A stretch of DNA of 64,000 nt. It comes from Sphingomonas sp. GTDB lineage: Bacteria > Pseudomonadota > Alphaproteobacteria > Sphingomonadales > Sphingomonadaceae. The stretch is taken from positions 83,740-147,739 of the forward strand of contig NZ_JACCSU010000045.1 of the NCBI RefSeq assembly GCF_013812825.1, written 5' to 3'. Below are positions 27,557 through 37,362 of this stretch, piece after piece. The translations under genes were made by a program, and so were the position numbers. The stretch's first letter is position 1, and every line of letters begins with the position of its first letter. The notes under the pieces were generated by a model. The model had not been told where the DNA came from and did no database searches. It saw nothing but the letters and a program-made list of their open reading frames with translations.

Positions 27557-28150
27557 ATGAGCGTCGAACTGCTCTGGGCCTGGCTTCTCGGCTATCTGCT
27601 GGGATCGATCCCGTTCGGCCTGCTTCTGACCCGGGTCGCGGGCAAGGGCGACGTGCGCCAGATCGGCTCGGGCAATATCGGCGCCACCAACGTGCTTCGC
27701 GCCGGCGGCAAGGGGCTCGCCGCGGCGACTTTGCTGCTCGATACGCTGAAGGGCGCCGCGGCCGTGCTGCTCGCTCGAGCGCTGTTGGGACCCGGCAGCG
27801 AGATGTTCGCGGCGACGGGAGCGCTGCTCGGCCACCTGTACCCGGTCTGGCTGCGGTTCAAGGGCGGCAAGGGCGTTGCCACCTTCCTTGGTATATTGAT
27901 CCCGCTGTTGCCGGTCGCGGCGTTGATCTACGCGCTGGTCTGGCTGGCATTGTTGCTCACCGTCCGAATCTCGGCGGCGGCGGGACTGGCCGCCGCGGTC
28001 AGCGCGCCGATCAGCGCGGCGGTGCTCGGCCCCGACTATCTGTTTCCGATGCTGCTCGGTTTCGCTCTGCTCGTGGTGTGGAAACACCGCGTCAACATCG
28101 CCCGGCTTAAAGCCGGTACTGAGCCCCGCATCGGAAAGTCCGGGACTTGA
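27557..28150 (+). CDS. plsY: Glycerol-3-phosphate acyltransferase PlsY
   Basis: An integral membrane enzyme that acylates glycerol-3-phosphate using acyl-phosphate. The three conserved cytoplasmic loops are visible: GSIPFG, RQIGSGNIGATNVLR and GHLYPVWLRFKGGKGVAT. About six helices fill the 197 residues. ATG follows a CGCAAGGG ribosome-binding site. The dprA TTG start overlaps its stop (TTGA), a pairing often kept across related genomes. Confidence 0.97.
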   Translation: MSVELLWAWLLGYLLGSIPFGLLLTRVAGKGDVRQIGSGNIGATNVLRAGGKGLAAATLLLDTLKGAAAVLLARALLGPGSEMFAATGALLGHLYPVWLRFKGGKGVATFLGILIPLLPVAALIYALVWLALLLTVRISAAAGLAAAVSAPISAAVLGPDYLFPMLLGFALLVVWKHRVNIARLKAGTEPRIGKSGT

Positions 28151-29238
28151 GCGACGACCTGATCGATCGCCTGCGGCTGGTCCGCTCGCCGGGGATCGGC
28201 CCGATCACCTTCCGCCAGCTGATTGCCCGCTTCGGCAATGCGGCGGCGGCGCTGGCGGCGGTGCCCGACCTCGCGCGTCGCGGCGGCGGCCGGGCCCCGA
28301 GCCTGTTCAGCCGGTCCGATGCCGAGCGCGAAATCGCCAGGGTCGAAGCGCTCGGCGCGCGTTACGTGACCCTGGGGCAGGGGCTCTATCCGCAGCTGCT
28401 CGCCCGGATGGACGACGCGCCGCCGCTGCTGATGGCCAAGGGCGAGCTTCGCCTGCTGGAGCGCACCGCGGTCGCGATCGTCGGCGCGCGCAATGCGTCG
28501 GCCGCGGCGTGCCGGTTCGCCCGCGGGCTCGCGCATGGCCTCGGTCAGCAGGGGGCGGTGGTCGTCTCGGGCCTGGCGCGCGGAATCGACAGCGCGGCCC
28601 ATGACGGAGCGCTCGACAGCGGCACCATCGGCGTCGTCGCGGGCGGCATCGATGTCTTCTACCCGCCCGAAAACAAGGAGCGTCAGGAAGCGCTGTTCGA
28701 GCGCGGGCTGGTGCTCGCCGAAATGCCGCCCGCGACCGAGCCGCGAGCACGCCATTTCCCGTACCGCAACCGGATCATCGCCGGGATTGGCCTTGGTACC
28801 GTGGTGGTCGAGGCGGCTCCGCGGTCGGGTTCGCTGATCACCGCGCGCCTCGCGGCAGAGGCGGGGCGCGAGGTCATGGCGGTGCCGGGCTCGCCGCTCG
28901 ACCCGCGCGCGCAGGGCTGCAACCAACTGATCCGCGACGGCGCGACCCTGGTCCAGTCGGCCGCCGACGTGATGGAGGCGGTGCGGCCGTTCGAGGGCCG
29001 GGTCGAATCGGCGCCGACTCCGTTCGAAGCCCAACCGGCCGGGGAGCCCGAGCTCGACGAGTCGGCGGCGCGTGAGGTCGAGCAGCTGCTCGGGCCGAGC
29101 GCGGTTCCGGTCGACGAAATCATCCGCCTGTCGGGAATATCGAGCGGGGCGGTGCAGATGGCCCTGCTCGAGCTCGACCTCGCCGGCCGGCTCGACCGCC
29201 ACGCCGGCGGCAAGGTCAGCCTTCGCTCAGCGCCTTGA
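28147..29238 (+). CDS. dprA: DNA-processing protein DprA
   Basis: DprA binds ssDNA during natural transformation and loads RecA. The first part is a helix-hairpin-helix region (LVRSPGIGPITFRQLIARFG). The Rossmann-like core holds VAIVGARNASAAACRFARGLA, VVVSGLARGIDSAAHDGAL and HFPYRNRIIAGIGLGTVVVEA. The final 60 residues form the winged helix (VPVDEIIRLSGISSGAVQMALLELDLAGRL). The start is TTG overlapping plsY. Usually topA follows directly; here an HD protein and a GNAT gene, both on the other strand, lie between them. Confidence 0.95.
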   Translation: MSDDLIDRLRLVRSPGIGPITFRQLIARFGNAAAALAAVPDLARRGGGRAPSLFSRSDAEREIARVEALGARYVTLGQGLYPQLLARMDDAPPLLMAKGELRLLERTAVAIVGARNASAAACRFARGLAHGLGQQGAVVVSGLARGIDSAAHDGALDSGTIGVVAGGIDVFYPPENKERQEALFERGLVLAEMPPATEPRARHFPYRNRIIAGIGLGTVVVEAAPRSGSLITARLAAEAGREVMAVPGSPLDPRAQGCNQLIRDGATLVQSAADVMEAVRPFEGRVESAPTPFEAQPAGEPELDESAAREVEQLLGPSAVPVDEIIRLSGISSGAVQMALLELDLAGRLDRHAGGKVSLRSAP

Positions 29239-29809
29239 GCTCGGCGTGCATGTTGCGCCGGGCTTGGGCTTCCAACGCTTGGCGGAATCGTTCGTCAGGG
29301 TAGAGCGGATCGGCGGCCAGCAGCGATTGCAGAACAGCTGCCCGGCCTGTTCGCCAGGCATCATCCTGGACATGCGCATATTCCTCGCGAACGGCTCTCG
29401 TGTAGGCGTCATATTCCTCCATTGGAGCGCCCAGAATCGAGAGGTCGATCGACACCAGCAGAGCGCCGAGTCGGTCGCCCGGCTCGACCTTATGTCCTTT
29501 TGTGAGCAGGATGAGCCTCGAAACCTCGTCTGCGTCGGTCGGGCCGACCCCGCACGAGTGGAGTTCTTGCCTCGCCAGCTCCGCGCTGCGTTCCTCATTG
29601 TCCTCTCGCTGAGGATCGTAAACGGCGTCATGCCACAGGATCGCCCAGCCGAGCAGTCGCCGCTCCTGCTCGCTCAGGTCCGCGATGTCGTCGAGCCTGG
29701 CGAGGCAATCGTCCAGATGCCGTTCGTCGTGGTACTGTCGGCCGGGTCGCGCATAGGCCGCGCGTGCCCGCAGTTCGGCTTCGACAAGGCATTCGTCATC
29801 GTTCGCCAT
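29216..29809 (-). CDS. HD-superfamily metal-dependent phosphohydrolase
   Basis: The 197-residue protein has the HD-domain pattern of small predicted phosphohydrolases: YHDERHLDDCL (first His-Asp), LGWAILWHDAVYDPQREDNEERSAELA (the HD doublet) and a later Asp in SIDLSILG. The E.RSA arrangement matches the family often annotated as predicted metal-dependent HD phosphohydrolase. The substrate is unknown; nucleotides are likely. The start at 29809 (MANDDECL) is chosen because upstream residues overlap the GNAT gene. Its end overlaps dprA by 23 bases on the opposite strand. Confidence 0.8.
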   Translation of the reverse strand: MANDDECLVEAELRARAAYARPGRQYHDERHLDDCLARLDDIADLSEQERRLLGWAILWHDAVYDPQREDNEERSAELARQELHSCGVGPTDADEVSRLILLTKGHKVEPGDRLGALLVSIDLSILGAPMEEYDAYTRAVREEYAHVQDDAWRTGRAAVLQSLLAADPLYPDERFRQALEAQARRNMHAELKALSEG

Positions 29810-30323
29810 GGGGAACCTTGAGCCAGGCGGCGCGGTCGAGCCGCAGGAAGACGCTGTCACAGACGCCGATGTGGGTGTTCCAATTCCCCGGCGCGTAGCC
29901 GGTTTCGACGAAGCCGTGGCACTTGAGCAGCCGAAGCGATCCGGTGTTGCGGGGATCGACGTCCGCGGTCAGGCACTCGACGCAGCGGGATTCGAAAATA
30001 TGCGCGAGGAACACCCGCATCGCTTCAGCGGCATAGCCGCGACCCCAATGGTCGGAATGGATGATGAAGCCGATCTCCGGCAGACGCCACGCACCGAGCT
30101 TGCCGATCACCTGACCGTCGAGGGTGATGACGAAGTCTTCGCTCTCCCCGGCCGGAGCCTCGATCATCGAGTCCAGCCACTGCTTGGTCCTCGCGATATC
30201 CTCGTGCGGGCCATGCGACCAATATTGCATTGCCGTCTCGTCAGAGAGCACCCCGTGCATGGCCTCGAGGTCGTCCGGCCGCGCTCGGCGCAGGATCAGG
30301 CGGTCGGTGCGAAGCGTGGTCAT
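29796..30323 (-). CDS. GNAT family (RimJ/RimL-like) N-acetyltransferase
   Basis: A 175-residue GNAT protein. TLRTDRLILRRARPDDLEAM is the RimL-like start, EIGFIIHSDHWGRGYAAEAMRVFLAHIF holds the acetyl-CoA pyrophosphate-binding loop (WGRGYA), and DPRNTGSLRLLKCHGFVETG is the C-terminal signature. The substrate could be a protein N-terminus or a small molecule. It overlaps the HD gene by about 14 bases and diverges from topA. Confidence 0.88.
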   Translation of the reverse strand: MTTLRTDRLILRRARPDDLEAMHGVLSDETAMQYWSHGPHEDIARTKQWLDSMIEAPAGESEDFVITLDGQVIGKLGAWRLPEIGFIIHSDHWGRGYAAEAMRVFLAHIFESRCVECLTADVDPRNTGSLRLLKCHGFVETGYAPGNWNTHIGVCDSVFLRLDRAAWLKVPHGER

Positions 30324-30420
30324 GACGGGTCCCTATCGTTGATTCTTGCTTTGCATCAATCGGGGTTGACGGGCCCGCGTCGGCCTCCTCACCCTATACG
30401 CGTATGCGTGAGGGGCAGAG

Positions 30421-32907
30421 ATGAAGCTGGTTGTCGTCGAATCGCCGGCCAAGGCGAAGACCATCGAGAAATATCTCGGGCCCGGGCACCGAGTGCTGGC
30501 CAGCTACGGCCATGTCCGCGACCTGCCGCCCAAGGACGGCTCGGTCGATCCCGACCAGGGCTTCGAAATGCTTTGGACGACCTCGCCGGACCGAGCCAGG
30601 CAGCTCAAGGCGATTACCGATGAGGCGCGCAACGCCGACACTCTGATCCTCGCCACCGACCCCGACCGCGAGGGCGAGGCGATCAGCTGGCATGTCCAGG
30701 AGGTGCTTCGGTCGAAAAAGGCGCTGCCGCCAAAGGTCGAGCGGGTGACCTTCAACGCGATCACCAGGTCGGCGGTGTCCGACGCGATGGCGAATCCGCG
30801 CCAGCTCGACGACGATCTGATCGACGCCTACCGGGCGCGCCGCGCGCTCGACTATCTGGTCGGCTTCACCTTGTCGCCGATCCTGTGGCGCAAGCTTCCC
30901 GGAGCGAAGTCGGCCGGACGGGTGCAGTCGGTGGCGCTTCGACTGATCGTCGACCGAGAGCGCGAAATCGAAATCTTCAGGGCGCAGGAATATTGGCAGG
31001 TCGGAGCGACGTTCGAGGCCGACGGACAATCGTTCGCCGCCCGCCTGGTCCAGCTCGACGGCAACAGGCTCGACCGGCTGTCGATCGGCAGCAGAGGCGA
31101 GGCGGACGCCGCCAAGGCGGTGGTCGAGGCCGGGCGCTTCACCGTCTCGTTGGTCGAGACCAAGCCGTTCGGGCGCAACCCGCCGCCGCCGTTCACCACC
31201 TCGACCCTGCAGCAGGAGGCGGCGCGCAAGCTCGGCTTCTCGGCCAGCCACACGATGCGGGTCGCCCAATCGCTCTACGAGGACGGGCTGATCACCTATA
31301 TGCGCACCGACGGCGTCGACATGGCCGCCGAGGCGGTCAGCGCGGCCCGGCGAGCGATCGCCAGCCGCTACGACGCGGGCTTCGTCCCCGACCGGCCGCG
31401 CCAATACACCAGCAAGGTCAAGAACGCGCAGGAGGCGCACGAAGCGATCCGGCCGACCGATTTCTCGCTCGCCGCCGCGGCGAGCGGCGACCACGCACGG
31501 CTCTACGGCCTCATCTACAATCGCGCTCTGGCCAGCCAGATGGCCTCGGCGCGGCTCGAGCGGACGACCATCGAATTGACCGACGGCGCGGGCCGGGCGG
31601 TGCTTCGAGCCAGCGGGCAGGTGGTGCTCTTCCCCGGCTTCCTGGCGCTGTACGAAGAAGGCCGCGACGAGAAATCGGAAGACGAGGACGGCGTTCGGAT
31701 GCCGGTGCTTCGCGCGGGCGATGCCCCGGCCAGGACCGGGGTCGAGGCGACCCGGCATTTCACCCAGCCGCCGCCGCGCTACTCCGAGGCGAGCCTGGTC
31801 AAGCGATTGGAGGAGCTCGGCATCGGCCGGCCATCCACCTATGCGGCGACCCTGCAGACCCTCAAGGACCGCGAATATGTGCGGGTCGACAAGGGCCGTT
31901 TCGTCCCCGAGGAGAGCGGCCGCCTGGTGACCGCATTCCTCGAGCGCTTTTTCGAGCGCTACGTCAGCTACGATTACACCGCAGAGCTCGAGGAGGGGCT
32001 CGACGACGTGTCCGGCGGCCGGGCCGGCTGGCAGGACCTGCTCGCCGCCTTCTGGCGCGACTTCAAGCCCAAGGCCGGCGAGGTGATGGAGCAGCAGCCC
32101 TCCGAGATCACCGCCGCGCTCGACGAGTTCCTCGCTCCGTGGCTCTATCCGGAAAGGGAAGACGGCTCCGACCCGCGGCTGTGCCCGGCGTGCGGCGACG
32201 GCCGGCTGTCGCTGCGTGGCGGCAAGTTCGGGGCGTTCGTCGCCTGCTCCAACTATCCCGAGTGCCGCTACACGCAGAAGTTCGGCCAGACCGGAGGCGA
32301 AGCGGCCGGCGACGCACCGGTCGAGCTCGGCGACGGAATCGTCCTCAAGACAGGCCGGTTCGGACCTTATGTCGAGCGCGGCGTGGGCGAGGACGTCAAG
32401 CGCGCCTCATTGCCCAAGGATCTCCCGGTCGACGATCTGACCCCCGAATGGGCCGAGAGACTGCTGTCGCTGCCGCGCGAGATCGGGCCTCATCCCGAAA
32501 CCGGCCAGCCGATCACCGCATCGATCGGCCGCTACGGCCCCTATTTGATGCACGACGGCAAATATGCGCGGCTGAGCTCGACGGCCGAAGTGTTCGAGAC
32601 CGGGATGAACGCGGCGGTGGCCAAGCTTGCCGACGCCGCGGCGGGCGGCGGCAAGCGCCAGGGCTCGCGCGAGCCGATCGCGGTGCTTGGAGAGCACCCC
32701 GAAAGCGGCAAGGAACTCAAGGTGATGGAGGGCAAGTACGGGCCCTATGTGAGCGATGGCTCCACCCATGCCACGCTGCCCAAGGGCACCGACCCCAAAT
32801 CGGTGACGATGGACCAGGCGATCCAATGGGTCGACGCCAAGGCCGCCAAGGGTCCGGGAAAGAAAAAGGGCCGCGGCGGAGCGAAACGGAAGAAAACGAA
32901 GGCTTAG
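30421..32907 (+). CDS. topA: DNA topoisomerase I
   Basis: A type IA topoisomerase of 828 residues that relaxes negative supercoils. The Toprim domain has VVVESPAKAKTIEKYL and LATDPDREGEAISWH (metal-binding DxD). The catalytic Tyr lies in ITYMRTDGVD, and AHEAIRPTDF follows. One four-Cys zinc ribbon is visible (CPACGDGRLSLRGGKFGAFVACSNYPEC). Two or more topoisomerase C-terminal repeats (IGRYGPYLMHDGKYARL, EGKYGPYVSDGSTHATL) and a Lys-rich tail end the protein. It converges on the moeB-like gene with a four-base stop overlap. Confidence 0.98.
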   Translation: MKLVVVESPAKAKTIEKYLGPGHRVLASYGHVRDLPPKDGSVDPDQGFEMLWTTSPDRARQLKAITDEARNADTLILATDPDREGEAISWHVQEVLRSKKALPPKVERVTFNAITRSAVSDAMANPRQLDDDLIDAYRARRALDYLVGFTLSPILWRKLPGAKSAGRVQSVALRLIVDREREIEIFRAQEYWQVGATFEADGQSFAARLVQLDGNRLDRLSIGSRGEADAAKAVVEAGRFTVSLVETKPFGRNPPPPFTTSTLQQEAARKLGFSASHTMRVAQSLYEDGLITYMRTDGVDMAAEAVSAARRAIASRYDAGFVPDRPRQYTSKVKNAQEAHEAIRPTDFSLAAAASGDHARLYGLIYNRALASQMASARLERTTIELTDGAGRAVLRASGQVVLFPGFLALYEEGRDEKSEDEDGVRMPVLRAGDAPARTGVEATRHFTQPPPRYSEASLVKRLEELGIGRPSTYAATLQTLKDREYVRVDKGRFVPEESGRLVTAFLERFFERYVSYDYTAELEEGLDDVSGGRAGWQDLLAAFWRDFKPKAGEVMEQQPSEITAALDEFLAPWLYPEREDGSDPRLCPACGDGRLSLRGGKFGAFVACSNYPECRYTQKFGQTGGEAAGDAPVELGDGIVLKTGRFGPYVERGVGEDVKRASLPKDLPVDDLTPEWAERLLSLPREIGPHPETGQPITASIGRYGPYLMHDGKYARLSSTAEVFETGMNAAVAKLADAAAGGGKRQGSREPIAVLGEHPESGKELKVMEGKYGPYVSDGSTHATLPKGTDPKSVTMDQAIQWVDAKAAKGPGKKKGRGGAKRKKTKA

Positions 32908-33665
32908 CCAATCCGTCCGCAAGTCTTGCAGCCAGGGTCCTTGGGCAGCGTCATCTGCCGCCAGCTGAGCGCGGCCGCGTCGAGCAGGAACAGCTTGCCC
33001 GCGACATCCTCGCCGATCCCGAGCAGCGCCCGGAGCACGGTCAGAGCGGCGAAATGGCCCGCGGTGCCGGTTAACGCGCCGAGCACACCGAGCTCGGCGC
33101 AGGTGTCGCAATCGTCGCTGTCGAACGCGTCGCCGACGAAGCAGCGGTAGCAGGGCTGGTCCGCCTCCCAGCCGCGCAGCAGCGCGACCTGCGCCTGGAA
33201 CTGCGCGGCGGCGGCCGAGACCAGCGGAATCGCCAGCGAAACACAGGCCTCGTTGACCGCCAGTCGAGTGACGAAATTGTCGCTTCCGTCGAGCACCAGA
33301 TCGTGACCGGCCAGCAGGTCTCGCGAATTGCTGCCATCGATCCGCTGCGCGACCGCATCGACCTCGACGTGCGAGTTGAGCGATCGCGCGAACGCCGCCG
33401 CCGCCTCGGTCTTGGGTTGCCCGACCTGGTCCTCGCGGAAAATCAATTGGCGGTGGAGGTTGGACAGCTCCACGACATCGTCTTCGATGACGGTCAGCCG
33501 GCCGACACCGGCGCCGGCGAGCGCGGGCAAGGCGGCGCTGCCGATCGCCCCGGCGCCAATCAGCGCGACGCTTGCCGCCTTGAGCTTGCGCTGTCCTGGC
33601 CCGCCGACTTCCCGCAGCACGATGTGTCGCGCATAACGATCGAGCTCGGCGTCCGAGAGGCTCAC
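32904..33665 (-). CDS. moeB: ThiF/MoeB-family adenylyltransferase
   Basis: The 253-residue E1-like enzyme activates the C-terminus of a small ubiquitin-like sulfur carrier (MoaD or ThiS). The Rossmann part shows [22 protein letters not shown]; the ATP site includes [17 protein letters not shown]. Zinc ligands are in CYRC and [16 protein letters not shown] holds the conserved Cys region. No rhodanese domain is attached, so MoeB or ThiF is more likely than the MoeZ type. GTG start overlaps the dut stop. Confidence 0.9.
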   Translation of the reverse strand: MSLSDAELDRYARHIVLREVGGPGQRKLKAASVALIGAGAIGSAALPALAGAGVGRLTVIEDDVVELSNLHRQLIFREDQVGQPKTEAAAAFARSLNSHVEVDAVAQRIDGSNSRDLLAGHDLVLDGSDNFVTRLAVNEACVSLAIPLVSAAAAQFQAQVALLRGWEADQPCYRCFVGDAFDSDDCDTCAELGVLGALTGTAGHFAALTVLRALLGIGEDVAGKLFLLDAAALSWRQMTLPKDPGCKTCGRIG

Positions 33666-34099
33666 CGGCCGGTGCTTCCGAACCCCCCGCTGCCGCGAGC
33701 CGTCTCGGCCAGGCTCACGCTTTCGGTGAAATGGGCGCGAAGCACGGGCGCCGGGACGAGCTGGGCGATCCGCTCGCCGCGGCGGATCTCGAACGGCTCG
33801 GAGCCCAGGTTGATCAGGATCACCTTCACTTCGCCGCGGTAGTCGCTGTCGATCGTCCCGGGGGTGTTGAGGCAGGTGATTCCGTTGCGGATCGCCAGCC
33901 CCGAGCGCGGCCGAACCTGGATCTCATAGCCGTGCGGGATTTCGACTGCGAAGCCGGTGGCGACCGCGTGCCGCTCACCCGGCTCGAGCACCAGCTCTTC
34001 GGCCGAAGCGATATCGAGCCCAGCCGCGGCTTCGCTGGCATATTTGGGCAACGGCAGGTCGGCGCCGTGCGGCAGCCGGTGAAGCTTGATCTCGATCAT
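33662..34099 (-). CDS. dut: dUTP diphosphatase
   Basis: A trimeric-type dUTPase of 145 residues, converting dUTP to dUMP. All five motifs are visible: [51 protein letters not shown] and the C-terminal [10 protein letters not shown], which closes over the active site. It overlaps the moeB-like gene and follows the hypothetical gene at 34162-34575 by 62 bases. Confidence 0.98.
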   Translation of the reverse strand: MIEIKLHRLPHGADLPLPKYASEAAAGLDIASAEELVLEPGERHAVATGFAVEIPHGYEIQVRPRSGLAIRNGITCLNTPGTIDSDYRGEVKVILINLGSEPFEIRRGERIAQLVPAPVLRAHFTESVSLAETARGSGGFGSTGR

Positions 34100-34161
34100 C
34101 GAGACTCCTGAGCGAGGCTGCGGCCCCGCAAGAGGGCCGACGCTCGAAACCGCCGGAAACG

Positions 34162-34575
34162 TCAGCCCTTGCCGCCGAAGCTGAGCTCGCCGCGATACCA
34201 GCCGTTAGCGTTCGCGCCGGTCGGCCTGTAGTCGCCGGCCTGGATCATCTCCAGCAGAACGCCGCCGACCAGGCCCTCGACCTCGGGGCAGTTGAGCCGG
34301 GTCATCACCAGCCGGTCGAGCGATCCGTCCGGAGCGAAATGGGCGGCAAAGGACACGGTGACGTCGTAGTGGGGCCCTTTCTGTCCCGGGAACGTGCATT
34401 GCCGGGCGTGAACGATCTCGTCGATCCGGGCGAGGGCGTCATTGTTCAGATGATCGGATCCGCGCTGCTTCATCAACGGCAGGTAGCTCCAGTTGCCGTC
34501 CGCGACCTCGACCCGGGTTGCCGATGCCGCCGGAACCGGAGCGAGAAGCAGCGCCATGGCCAGCAAGTGCTTCAT
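34162..34575 (-). CDS. Hypothetical secreted protein between coaB and dut
   Basis: A 137-residue product with a clear signal peptide ([19 protein letters not shown]), so the start is set at 34575, inside the longer ORF. Two Cys (in ARQCTFPG and RLNCPEV) could form a disulfide. The stretch [20 protein letters not shown] ending in MIQAGDYRP looks a little like the C-terminal domain of TonB-type proteins, but the match is weak. I do not recognise the family. It sits in the ubiE-ubiB-coaC-coaB-dut run, separated from neighbours by 65 and 62 bases. Confidence 0.7.
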   Translation of the reverse strand: MKHLLAMALLLAPVPAASATRVEVADGNWSYLPLMKQRGSDHLNNDALARIDEIVHARQCTFPGQKGPHYDVTVSFAAHFAPDGSLDRLVMTRLNCPEVEGLVGGVLLEMIQAGDYRPTGANANGWYRGELSFGGKG

Positions 34576-34640
34576 CGTTCGATCTCCCACTAAGAGCGGC
34601 CACCTTATTGCAAGCGGGGCGCCTTTGTCGATGATCGGCC

Positions 34641-35281
34641 TCAAGTGCTTGCGGCGAGTGCTCCGGCGATCCGTTCGACCAGCTGCCGCGCGACCTCCTC
34701 CTTCGTCGCTTCGGGCCAGTCCTCGACCCGGTCCCCCGTCACCAGATGGACTCGGTTGCGGGCGCCGCCCATCACCTCTCCGGAGACGTCGTTGGCGAGA
34801 ATCCAGTCGGCGCCCTTGGAGTCGCGCTTGGATCGCGCATTGGCGACCAGATCGCCGGTCTCGGCGGCAAAGCCGACCAGCAGGCGCGGCCGGCCCGGAT
34901 GGGCGGCAAGCTCGGCGAGGATGTCGCGGGTCGCAACGAAGCGGAGCTGCGGTGGGCCGTCGCTTTTCTTCAGCTTCTTCGGCGACGGCTCGACCCGCCA
35001 GTCGGCGACCGCGGCGACCAGGATCGCGGCGTCGCAGGGCAGGGCCGCCATCACCGCGTCGGCCATCTCGGCGGCGGTTTCGACGTCAACCCGCTCGACG
35101 CCGTCCGGGGTCGGAAGCGCCACCGGCCCGGCGACGAGGGTCACTCGGGCGCCGGCTTGAGCGGCGGCGGCGGCGATCGCGAAGCCCTGCCGTCCCGACG
35201 AGCGGTTGGCGATCACCCGCACCGGGTCGATCGGCTCGTGGGTCGGACCGGCGGTGACCAGAAAGTGCGTGCCCGCGAGGG

Positions 35282-35285
<4 letters not shown>
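34641..35285 (-). CDS. coaB: Phosphopantothenate-cysteine ligase (CoaB) as a separate protein
   Basis: The CoaB domain joins 4'-phosphopantothenate and cysteine in coenzyme A synthesis. FLVTAGPTHEPIDPVRVIANRSSGRQG starts it, and AAVADWRV, KLKKSD and ILANDVSG follow in the CoaB order. In most bacteria it is fused to CoaC in one Dfp protein. Here coaC ends with TGA and coaB starts with a GTG overlapping it (GTGA), at exactly the normal fusion joint. The 214-residue protein begins VTLAGTHFLV. A one-base change or a sequencing error could explain the split; translation coupling would keep both halves in balance. Confidence 0.88.
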
Positions 35286-35824
<539 letters not shown>

Positions 35825-35829
35825 GGGCC

Positions 35830-37362
35830 TCAGCCTAGCACAAGCATCGCGATCGCGCCCGCCGCGGCGCCGGCAAGCGCAAGGCCGGCATAACTCCACC
35901 AATGCCGGCGCTCGATCAGCGCGATCTCGGGCAGCGGCGGCGGCGGCGGTGCGGCGCCCGCCGGCGGATAATATTCGTCCATCCGATGGATGAGTTTGGG
36001 GATCAGCTTGATCGCCCGCACCACCTCGGTGATCCGGTCGGCATAATAGGCTTCGGGCCCGAGCTCGGAGCGCAGCCAGTCCTTGAGGAACGGCTCGGCG
36101 GTCTCCCACATGTTGATGTCGGGATCGAGCCTCGTCGCGACTCCTTCCTCCATCACCATGGTCTTTTGCAGCAGCAGCAGATGCGGCTGGGTCGGCATGT
36201 CGAAGTCGCGGGTGATCGAGAACAGGCTTTCGAGCATCCGGCCGACCGAAATGTCCTTGACGGGAAGACCGCGGATCGGCTCGCCGGCGGCTCGAAGCGC
36301 GGTCGCGAATTCCTCGACGCTGTGGTGCGGCGGCACGTATTGCGCCTCGAAATGAATCTCGGCGACGCGCCGGTAATTGCCGGTGATCAGCCCGTAGAGG
36401 ATTTCGGCCAGCCACATCCGCGCCTGGCGGTCGATCCGGCCCATGATTCCGAAATCGATCACCGCGATCCGCCCGTCGGCCAGCGCGAACAGATTGCCCT
36501 GGTGGAGGTCGGCGTGGAAAAAGCCGTCGACCACCGCCTGGCGAAGGAAGGCGCGCACGAGAATCGCCGCGAGCTCCTTGCAGTCGTGGCCGGCGGCGAC
36601 CAGCGCATCGCGGTCGTTCAGCTTGACGCCCTCGAGCCATTCCAGGGTCAGCACTCGCCGCGCGGTGCGGCGCCAGTCGATCTCGGGGACGAAGAAACCC
36701 GGCTCGGCGATCATGTTCTCGCGCAGCTCGGAAGCCGAGGCGGCCTCGCGCTGAAGGTCGAGCTCGCGCACGGTCCACTGCTTGAAATGCGCGACCACCA
36801 GCCGCGGGCGCAGCCGCTCGAACTCGCCGCCGCCGCTCTCGACGTGCGCCGCCGCCCACTCGTATGTCTCGATCGCCCGGGCGAATTCCTGCTCGATCCC
36901 GGGCCGAAGCACCTTGACCGCGACGTCGCGGCCTTCGGTGGTCACGGCCCGGTGGACCTGGGCGATCGACGCCGAGCCGATCGGCTCGGGATCAAAGCTC
37001 GAGTAGAGTTGCTCGAGGGGGGTTTCGAACGCCTTTTCGATCGCCGCTTTGATCGCCGTGAACGGGGCCGGCGGCAATTTGTCCTGGAGCTGCGACAGAT
37101 TTTCGGCGGCGCGGTCGCCGACCAGGTCGGGACGAGTCGACAGCGCCTGGCCGAGCTTGATCGCGGCCGGCCCGATTTCCTGCAGCGCCTTGGCGTAGTC
37201 GGGGGTTGGCGGGACCTTGGCCGCGAAGCGCGCGATCCGGGCCAGCCGGCGGACCTGCGGCGGGGTCAGAGGGTCGGCCTCGATCCCCCGCAGAGCGCCG
37301 TGGCGGGCAAGCGTGCGCCCCCATTTCAGAAGCCGCCACAGATGGGTGACCGAAGCGGTCAA
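35830..37362 (-). CDS. ubiB: UbiB-type atypical kinase for ubiquinone biosynthesis
   Basis: A 510-residue ABC1/ADCK-like protein needed for ubiquinone synthesis. The KxGQ motif is present as AIKLGQALSTRPD, the ATP region as GSASIAQVHRA and VAVKVLRPG, and the catalytic DLHxGN and DFG motifs as FHADLHQGNLF and VIDFGIMG. A C-terminal hydrophobic pair (YAGLALAGAAAGAIAMLVL) should anchor it to the membrane. Start is a TTG overlapping the ubiE stop (TTGA). Confidence 0.95.
   Translation of the reverse strand: MTASVTHLWRLLKWGRTLARHGALRGIEADPLTPPQVRRLARIARFAAKVPPTPDYAKALQEIGPAAIKLGQALSTRPDLVGDRAAENLSQLQDKLPPAPFTAIKAAIEKAFETPLEQLYSSFDPEPIGSASIAQVHRAVTTEGRDVAVKVLRPGIEQEFARAIETYEWAAAHVESGGGEFERLRPRLVVAHFKQWTVRELDLQREAASASELRENMIAEPGFFVPEIDWRRTARRVLTLEWLEGVKLNDRDALVAAGHDCKELAAILVRAFLRQAVVDGFFHADLHQGNLFALADGRIAVIDFGIMGRIDRQARMWLAEILYGLITGNYRRVAEIHFEAQYVPPHHSVEEFATALRAAGEPIRGLPVKDISVGRMLESLFSITRDFDMPTQPHLLLLQKTMVMEEGVATRLDPDINMWETAEPFLKDWLRSELGPEAYYADRITEVVRAIKLIPKLIHRMDEYYPPAGAAPPPPPLPEIALIERRHWWSYAGLALAGAAAGAIAMLVLG

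Noticed and set aside
30379-30420. TTGACG and TATACG before topA as a promoter
   Set aside because: The spacing of about 23 bases is too long for a normal sigma-70 promoter.
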